From an uncultured Clostridia bacterium (lineage in GTDB: Bacteria > Bacillota > Clostridia > TANB77 > CAG-508), in assembly GCA_944393755.1 (NCBI GenBank), contig CALYBF010000009.1, positions 1-19,264 of the forward strand: DNA of 19,264 bases, in the 5' to 3' direction. Below the pieces are notes generated by a model. It did not search any database. It saw only the letters and a list, made by a program, of their open reading frames with translations, and had not been told where the DNA came from. Positions 1 to 8,200 of this stretch are shown one piece after another. The position numbers were made by a program, and so were the translations under genes. Position 1 is the first letter of the stretch, and every line of letters begins with the position of its first letter.

Positions 1-1944
1 GGAAATAAATATGGTTCAATGTCATATACTAGAGCAATTTACAAAGCAGACTATGAATATATAAATGAACAAGATAAAAGTAAGGAATTAAAAGTATATT
101 TGACATATAGAATAGGCCTTAGAAATGAATCTACAAATTTAATTACTAGAATAAATAGTATAGTGGATTACTATGATAGTAATTATACATTATTAAAAGC
201 AGGAACACAGTTGGATGGAAATGGACAAATAACTGGAGAAGAACTTACACATACAGATACAAGCTATAATAATGACTATTCTAAGACTGTAATAAATACA
301 AACACAAGAATAGAAGCACAAAAACAAGCAGACATATATGTAGAATTTGAATTAGACAGAGAACAAGTAGTAACATTATTAAATGATGGAGAAGTATTAG
401 ACAATGTAGCAGAAATAAATTCTTATTCAGTATTTGACAGAAATGGAAGTGTATATGCAGGAATAGATAGTGATTCTAACCCAGGAAATAGTACACCAGG
501 AAATGAAGCAACATATGAAGACGATACAGATTCAGCACCAGGCTTTAAATTAGAAGTTGCAGATGCAAGAACATTATCTGGTAAAGTATTCTTAGATTCA
601 ACAACAGGAGAATTAATGACAGGTGAAGTAAGACAAGGAACAGGAGCTTATGAAGATGGAGAATTAGGAATAGAAGGCGTAGAAATCACATTAACAGAAA
701 ATACAGGTAGCGGAAAAATATATACAGCAACCACAGATGCAAACGGAGATTTCTTAATTACAGATTATATTCCAGGTGATTATACATTAACATACACTTG
801 GGGAGATGAAACATATACAGTACAAAATTATAAAGGAACAGTATATGATAGTACAAGAGATCAGACAAACAAACAATGGTTTAAAGAAAACGTTGATGAT
901 AGAAAAACAGATGCAATAGATGATTATAATTTAAGACAACAAATTGACGAAGAATTAAAACATTTAACAAGTAGTACACAAACAACAATAAGTAAAATGA
1001 ATTCTACAACACCTATAATGGGAATCGGAGTTGAATATGATAGTGTATATACTGCTTCAACAGGAGATAAATATGAATATTCAATAAGAAATGTTGACTT
1101 CGGTATTGTAGAAAGAGCAAGACAAAAAATTGAATTATCTAAGAGAGTTGGAAGTGTAAAAGTAACACTTGCAAATGGACAAGTAGTAGTTGATTCTACA
1201 ATTGACGAAGATGGAAATGTAAATGGACAAAGTAATTATGTAATTTATATGGGACCATCAGAAAGAGCAATGCCAAGAAACGGATATGTAAGAATTGAAT
1301 TAGATAATGAGTTAATACAAGGTGCAACATTAGAGGTTGGCTATGTAATAACTACAGAAAATTTAAGCGAATTAGATTATCTATCAGAAAACTTCTATAA
1401 ATATGGTATTGTGGAAGGAGAGGTTGTTACAATTACACCATCTGCAATTATAGATTACCTAGATAATAGATGGGCATTTGAAAGTGAGAAAAACCCAGAT
1501 TGGCAAGTGAAAACAAAAGAAGATCTTCCAGGTTTAGTTGCAGAAGTAGTATACAATAACGAAAATTCTACAATAAATGATAAAACAATTCTATATACAG
1601 AAAGCTTAAAACAAAATGCATTAAAACCAACAGAAAGTGCAAGTGTAAACTTAAATGTTTCTAAATTATTAACTACATCAGACGACTTATCATTTGATAA
1701 TGAAACAGAAATAACAACGTTAGATAAAACAGGTGGTTCTAAACCAGAAGGAACACCAGGAAATTATATACCAGGAACTGGAAAAACAGAACCAGATGAC
1801 AGTACAGCAGAAACAGTTGTAGTAACACCTTCTACTGGTGCAAACTTAAACTTTATATTACCAATTACAGTAGGAGTAATAGCATTAATAGTATTAGGTG
1901 TAGGTGTAGTAATAATTAAAAGAAAAACTTTAAACAATAAATAG
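1..1944 (+). CDS. Large surface protein, C-terminal part (5' end outside window)
   Basis: The frame is open from base 1 (codon GGA), so 647 residues are visible and the true start lies upstream; the first internal ATG, at 19, falls inside a conserved module and has no Shine-Dalgarno. The protein is extracellular and repeat-rich: a beta-rich domain with the acidic motif TYEDDTDSAP (near base 510), then an SdrD-B/Cna-B-like domain (about 570-870, DANGDFLITDYIPGDYTL), then a domain containing VKVTLANGQ and ELIQGAT. The end reads TPSTGAN (T codon at 1825), about 20 hydrophobic residues and the basic tail KRKTLNNK. This is sortase-signal architecture with TPSTG in place of LPXTG. The whole visible part aligns with residues 2233-2927 of the next gene, so the two are tandem paralogues. 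The role is inferred to be adhesion or cell-surface structure; the ligand is unknown. Confidence 0.85.
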   Translation, partial: GNKYGSMSYTRAIYKADYEYINEQDKSKELKVYLTYRIGLRNESTNLITRINSIVDYYDSNYTLLKAGTQLDGNGQITGEELTHTDTSYNNDYSKTVINTNTRIEAQKQADIYVEFELDREQVVTLLNDGEVLDNVAEINSYSVFDRNGSVYAGIDSDSNPGNSTPGNEATYEDDTDSAPGFKLEVADARTLSGKVFLDSTTGELMTGEVRQGTGAYEDGELGIEGVEITLTENTGSGKIYTATTDANGDFLITDYIPGDYTLTYTWGDETYTVQNYKGTVYDSTRDQTNKQWFKENVDDRKTDAIDDYNLRQQIDEELKHLTSSTQTTISKMNSTTPIMGIGVEYDSVYTASTGDKYEYSIRNVDFGIVERARQKIELSKRVGSVKVTLANGQVVVDSTIDEDGNVNGQSNYVIYMGPSERAMPRNGYVRIELDNELIQGATLEVGYVITTENLSELDYLSENFYKYGIVEGEVVTITPSAIIDYLDNRWAFESEKNPDWQVKTKEDLPGLVAEVVYNNENSTINDKTILYTESLKQNALKPTESASVNLNVSKLLTTSDDLSFDNETEITTLDKTGGSKPEGTPGNYIPGTGKTEPDDSTAETVVVTPSTGANLNFILPITVGVIALIVLGVGVVIIKRKTLNNK

Positions 1945-1969
1945 TAATACGATTACTAACTAAAACTAT

Positions 1970-2012
1970 AGTGTAATAGAAATTATAATATTTTTCTATT
2001 ACACTTTTTTTT
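1970..2012 (+). terminator. Intrinsic terminator after the first surface-protein gene
   Basis: A perfect 13-bp stem (1970-1982 AGTGTAATAGAAA with 1993-2005 TTTCTATTACACT) has a 10-nt loop and runs directly into eight T residues (2005-2012). It starts 25 nt after the stop codon and separates the two paralogous surface-protein genes into different transcripts. Confidence 0.9.
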
Positions 2013-2186
2013 GTCTAAAAGAAAAAATTACAACTAAAACATTACGCAAATAAAGCTTAAGAAGATTTTTTTTAGTATAAACAATAAAAATGTAACAAAA
2101 ATGTAAAATTCTTTTAATAATAATTGTTAAAATAAGCTTCCCTAAAGGATAAAACTATATTTTGTTAAATTAGGAAAAAACATACA
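2013..2186. other. AT-rich intergenic spacer, no gene seen
   Basis: This completes the 310-nt gap between the two surface-protein genes, together with the terminator before it and the promoter after it. I see no open frame of note, no tRNA and no recognised riboswitch core. It contains short AT-rich direct repeats (AAAAATGTAA twice near 2086-2107) and the 12-mer TAAAATAAGCTT (2128-2139), which recurs upstream of spoIIE at 11,232-11,243. Given the base composition the recurrence may be chance. Confidence 0.6.
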
Positions 2187-2215
2187 TTGAAATGTCAAAG
2201 AAAACATTGTAATAT
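2187..2215 (+). promoter_or_regulatory. Sigma-A-type promoter of the giant surface-protein gene
   Basis: TTGAAA (2187-2192), a 17-bp spacer and TAATAT (2210-2215) match the housekeeping consensus well. A start of transcription near 2222 would give a leader of about 33 nt carrying the Shine-Dalgarno GGAGG (2242-2246). This is the best-scoring pair by eye in the intergenic region. Confidence 0.65.
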
Positions 2216-2254
2216 TAAAGTAAGATTTATATATACAGTGTGGAGGAAAATATT

Positions 2255-5200
2255 ATGATTAAAAGAAATTTAGCAAAAATAGTGAGTATCATTGCACTTA
2301 TAGCTCTTTCAATAGTATTTGCAACTATGTCTCAAAAAACAAGCTTTGGAGCAGACATTGAAGAAAAAGCTATATTGGAAGGAGCAACAAATAAATATAT
2401 AAATTATGAGTTAGACAATGGTAAAAATGGAACTTTAGTACAGTACCAGTTACGAACAGGAGTAGAATATGGTAATGAATTTTCACCAATTAAGAATTCT
2501 GAACTAAATGTTTCATTAAATCAAATAGATAATAAATACCCATATGATGTTAGAGTCATTTCTTTACAAACAAAAGCAACAAACGGAAACATGCAAAGTT
2601 TGGGTCAAAATTATACTTATGATGCTAATACAGGTTTAGTAACGATTAAAATTAATAACGAAAATGAAAATGGTGAGCCTATATATAATCAAAAACCAAG
2701 TAAAGAAGATAGAGATGAGTTTTTAATAATGGCATATTATGATACTTATACTCAAGAAAACTTGGAAAGAGAATTATCTTGTAATGTAGAATATAAGGCA
2801 ACATTGTTTACAGATGATAATAGACAAATAAGTGGTACAGGTAATATTAATCAAAAAGTAACTAATAATATTGGAGAACTAACATCAATTACTACTGATA
2901 CAAGTGAAATTTATAATGGTTATATTAAATCTAATATTGCTAATGGAACTAATTATAATACTGAATATACAGAAAAAAATGAGATAGTAATTAGTAAAAA
3001 AGATGCTCAGCAAAAGATAAAAATTTACGAAGAAAATACTTTTGCTAATTTAAACGATATATATTATAAAAGTACAAAATTTCAAAAAAATGATATACTA
3101 AATTTACTTGGCGAAGAAGGTAAAATTGAAGTTTTTGATGCTAATAATAACATCATTTCTACAATAGATAAAAACACAGAATTTGATGAAAATGGTGAAT
3201 TTGTTATAACATATAATGAAGGAATCAATAGTATATACATAAAAACAAGTGATATTATAAATGAAGGCATTTTAAGATTTGAAAACGAAAAATATATAAA
3301 AAGTGATAACAACAATTTAGATGACAAAGAAATAATATCAAAAATGACTGTAATAGGAATAAATGAAGAAAAAATTGAAAATAAAGAAGAAAAAACAGAA
3401 GGACAAGAAACTGAAAATAATGTACAAATAGTAGAGAACACAATATATGAAACAAAAAATGAAAATGTTATAGATATTAAAGATTCTACAACAAAGGTGG
3501 AAGTAAAAATAGATAATGAAAAGTGGACAAATGAGAAACAAAATGAAGTGAATTTTGACATTTTATTAAATTCTATTTCTTCGGCAAACAATTTATTTGA
3601 CAACCCTACAATAAGAATAAAAATGCCTAATGATATAGAGAAAATTATATTAACAAATGAAACAATATTATATGCAAATGGCTTGACTATGGAAAAACCA
3701 TATGTAGAAACAAATGAAGATGGTACATTTATTGTAATAAGTCTAAAAGGAAAACAAGAATCATATAACGAAAATGATATTGGATTAAAAACAGATATAA
3801 AACTATCAGCTACAATAATATTAAACAAAAATATCAAAACACGAAATGATAAAATTATATTCACTTGTACGAATAATTATAATATTAATGGAGTGGCAGA
3901 AGAAAATAATATAGAAAAAGAAGTTTCAATAGAAAATTTCAATGATATTGAAAAAAATGAAGATTCTAACGAAAATGATGATAAAAATATCTTAGACAAG
4001 ATAACCGAAATAACTGAAGAACAGATAAAAGAAGAAGTATTACAAGAAACTGCAACAAAAGAAGAAATAGAAGGGTTAAAAGTTTCAATTACTCCTTTAA
4101 AAGGAGATAATGAGTTAAAAGATGGTGATACCATATATGAAGGAGAATTTATAAAATATAATATTGAAATAAAAAATACTACAAGTAATCCAATTGATAA
4201 TGTTAAAATTGTAGGAACAATACCAGAAGGGTTTAAGTATGGAGAATTAGTTTCTAGGTTTGATTCTATGGATAATCGTGAATATGAATATAATTTTGAT
4301 GAAGAGCTTATAGCAAAAGTAATAAATATAGATAGAATAAATTCTGGAGAAACAATAAATGAATATTATGAAGTACAAGTTGGAGATTTGTTAGAAGGAG
4401 AAAACCAAAAAGAAGTTAATACTAATATAAAAACTTATATTGATGATACAGAAATATTTAATTATGAATTGAAAAATATTGTAAAAGATACTGAAAGTAA
4501 AGTGTTTTTATGGTCTATGATTGATGGATGGAAAGGTGAATGGGTATATGGTATTAACCTAGATAATCCATCAGGAAAAGAAATAGAAGTAAAATTACAA
4601 TTGCCTGAATTTTTTAAAACATCTCAAGAATTAATAGATGTGGGGAAAGTTTATTGTAATGCTTATGATATAGAATATAGCACGAAAAATAATATTAAAG
4701 ATGTTGAATCTTTAGGAAGCAACAGTCTAGATGATTATACTTGTGATTTTAGTGGAACAGAAGTAGTAATAAAAACAGATAAAACAGGTATGTATAAGAT
4801 AGGTGTACAAGCAGGCAGTGAAGAAGAATTAAGAAAATTAAGTGAGAAAGGAATAGTTGAATTAAAAGCATATGCGACAATATTGGCAGATGGTCTCGAA
4901 ATAAAATCAAATGAAAACAGGATAGAATATAATTTAAGTAATATTTCGATAGAGATGACATCTGAAAATGCGGGAGAAGAAGTTAAGTATGGGGAAGAAA
5001 TAAAATATAGTATTGATGTTACTTGTAGTAATGTATCTGGTATAATAGATGAAAATAGTGGAGTATATGTAAATATAAGAGATTTTTTACCAGAAAGTCT
5101 TGAACCAATAAGTGTTACATATGATTATTTTGAACAATTAACAGAAGAAGTAGAAGGAGGATCAATTGTTACAGCGGGTTTTGCTGAAAAACAAAGAAGA

Positions 5201-8200
5201 ACAGAAGAGTTATATAAAGAAGTTGCAGATGAGGATGGGAATATTATCCCAACTGTAGATGTTTATACCTGGATACCGTACAAAGAAACAGTTAACATTG
5301 AAATACTTACAACAGCTGGTTTTGTATATGATAAAACAGAAATAGAAAATAATGTAATTGTTCAAGGAGCAGTAATAGAAGAAGACCAATCTGATTCATT
5401 AGAATCAAATGAAAATTTTGTTGAGCCAAAAAGTTCGAATACAATAAAACATATAATTTTACCATATGATTATGCAGAAGATGAACCAGATAATCCAGAC
5501 GAACCAGACAACCCGGACAATCCAGACAACCCAGACAACCCAGACAATCCAGAGAATCCAGATAATCCAGATAATCCGAATAATCCAGATGGTCCAAATG
5601 CTAAATATTCAATATCAGGTGTAATATGGAATGATGCAAATGGAGATGGAGAAAGACAAGATGACGAAAATTTAATAAAAGGAATATCTGTAATGTTGGT
5701 TGATATGAATAATTCAAACAGTGTAAAATCTCAAATGATAGCTGATGAAGGCAGATATTCATTCGAAAATTTAGATAAGGGAAATTATATTGTTGTATTT
5801 AGCTATAATACAGCTATGTATATGTTAACAGAATATAAAGTAAGCGGTGTACCAGAAAATATAAATTCAGATGTAATTAATCAGACTATAACATTAGATG
5901 GGAAAAAGGTAAATGTTGGGTTAACTGAAGAAATAACGTTAAATCAAAATATGGACAATATAGACATCGGATTAATAGAAAAGGGTGGCTATGATTTAAA
6001 ATTAGATAAATATGTAACAAATGTTGTTGTTACAACAGTAAATGGTACAAAACAATATTCATATGATAATTCGAAACTAGCAAAAGTAGAGATAAGATCA
6101 AAAGAGTATAATGGTGCAAAAGTTGAAATAAAATACAAAATAGTAATAACAAACGAAGGAAAATCAGCGGCAACAGTAAGTGAAATATATGATAATATTC
6201 CAGATGGATTAAGTTTTTCAAGAAGTCAAAATTCAAACTGGACTGAACAAGACGGAAAACTTGTAAATACAAGTTTAACAAATCAAGTAATTAATCCTGG
6301 TGAAAATAAAGAAGTTACACTAACGTTAACTAAAATATTAGGAGACGAAGATGGAGGAACATTTAAAAATATAGCAGAAATAGGTAAAGTAAAAGGAAGT
6401 ATTAGTGGTACAGAAGATATAGATTCAACACCTGGAAATGGTAATGTTGCAGAAGACGATTATTCAGAAGCAGAAATAATTATAGGTGTAGGAACTGGTA
6501 TAGGAATATATATTTCAATAGGAGCGATAATAGGAATAATAATATTACTAGTATTTTTAGGTATTAAATTTAAAGTGAAAATTAATAAAATCTCTAAAAT
6601 AGGTTTATCTGTAATAATGTTTATTATAATTGGATTAACAACTTGTAAAGATGTTTTCGGTGTACAGTTGAAATATACAGGAAACGGATTAACCACACAT
6701 GGGTTTTACGTTTATGGAGGTCCTTTGAGTGGAAGTACAGCATGGTGTAATGAACACGCACATGTAGCAGCAGGAGAAAATTTACCACAATTGGGATATG
6801 TTTGTTCTCATTCAGATACTTTATACAATACAAGAAAAGTTTTGACAAGCAATTCTTATACAAAAAGTGAGACAATATCAGCTGGAATAAAATTAGAAAA
6901 GATAAATTCAAATAATAACATACAGGTAAAGCAATTAGAAAATAGAAGTATTATAGGACCATTTTCATCAAGAACAAATTCTAGTGATGAGGCCTATTCA
7001 ATAAAAGTGTATGATAAAAACGGAAAAACATTAAAGTATACATTATGTGATGTAAATGGAAATACTATATCTGCTGTTAATGGCCCTGGTGATGTAACTT
7101 TTTATATAAGTTTAAGTCTAGAGGACTTTAACAAAGGTATTAGTAAAGTTTCAGCATCACAAAGAAAGCTACAGAAAATAAAAAAATATTATAATAAGAC
7201 TTATTCTGTATCTTATCCTTATTATGGATCTTCTTGGTGTTCAAACATAGGTGCACCTCACCAATCTGAACCATATGACTTGAATAAACTTGTAGAGGAA
7301 ACTTCTAAAACAACATCTACTTGGACAAAACAGGAGATTTCTTGGACGAATTTCAATGGAACATTAGATTTAGAAAAAGTAGATAATGATAATCCAGACT
7401 TAAAACTTGATATAGAAGGAACATTAAGTAAAGATGATGGAAGTTATAAACAAGATTTTAAAACAACAGATGGAAAATATCATTTTGATAATTTAACACC
7501 GGGAAAATATACTTTAACAGAAACAGTAAACAATAATTATGGTTATGAGGAAAATGTACAAACAAAAATGACAGTAAGTATAACTGCTGGAAAACCACAT
7601 AAAGTTACTATGAAAAATATTAATCATACAGGAAATTTGAAAATTGTTAAGAAAGATATAGATAATAATAAAATTTTAGAAGGAGTGGGATTTAAACTAC
7701 AAAATTCTAATGGATATATTATTGCTATGGATGAAAATAAAAAAGATATAAATAATATCAAAGGAACGGCTCGATTATATGGTGTAAGATATACAAACAA
7801 TATAGAAGAAGCAACAACATTTGTAACAGACGCTAATGGAGAAATTAATATATATAACATAAAAGCTGGAACCTATATAGTAAAAGAAGTTTCTGTAGGA
7901 GATAACTATGGATATGATATAGATGATAATTATATATTCTGGGATAATGGAACACAAACAGGTACTGGTAGTGAAGGGCAAATTCAAGTCGATAGAAAGA
8001 CGTCTACAGCTACTACTGACACAAATGTAGCAGAAGACGAAAATGAATTTACAATAATGACTTTCAAAAATAGAAAAAAATATATCAAATTAAGTGGATT
8101 TGTATGGGAAGATATGATAAGTGGAAAGACATCTGAAAGAGATTGGAGATATTCTCAAGGAGATTCAGATGAAACAAATCCAGATAAATTAGTAGCAAAT

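Noticed and set aside
2013..2186. Possible c-di-GMP riboswitch or Spo0A box before the giant surface protein
   Set aside because: ACGCAAA near 2044 recalls part of a GEMM motif but the conserved helices are absent. TTTGTCTAAAA at 2010-2020 is one mismatch from a Spo0A box but overlaps the terminator tail and is easily due to chance in AT-rich DNA.
2240..2254. GTG start of the giant surface protein five codons upstream
   Set aside because: It overlaps the Shine-Dalgarno GGAGG that serves the ATG at 2255.
3082..3864. Minus-strand open frame of 260 codons within the giant surface-protein gene
   Set aside because: Low-complexity Phe/Ser/Ile-rich translation, no ribosome binding site, fully antisense to a well-supported gene; also true of the antisense frames at 9391-9876, 11,882-12,379 and 12,584-13,276.
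6575..6620. Separate start (GTG 6575 or ATG 6617) for a second protein inside the giant gene
   Set aside because: No convincing Shine-Dalgarno and no stop codon upstream; kept as one frame, with the fusion noted as a finding.
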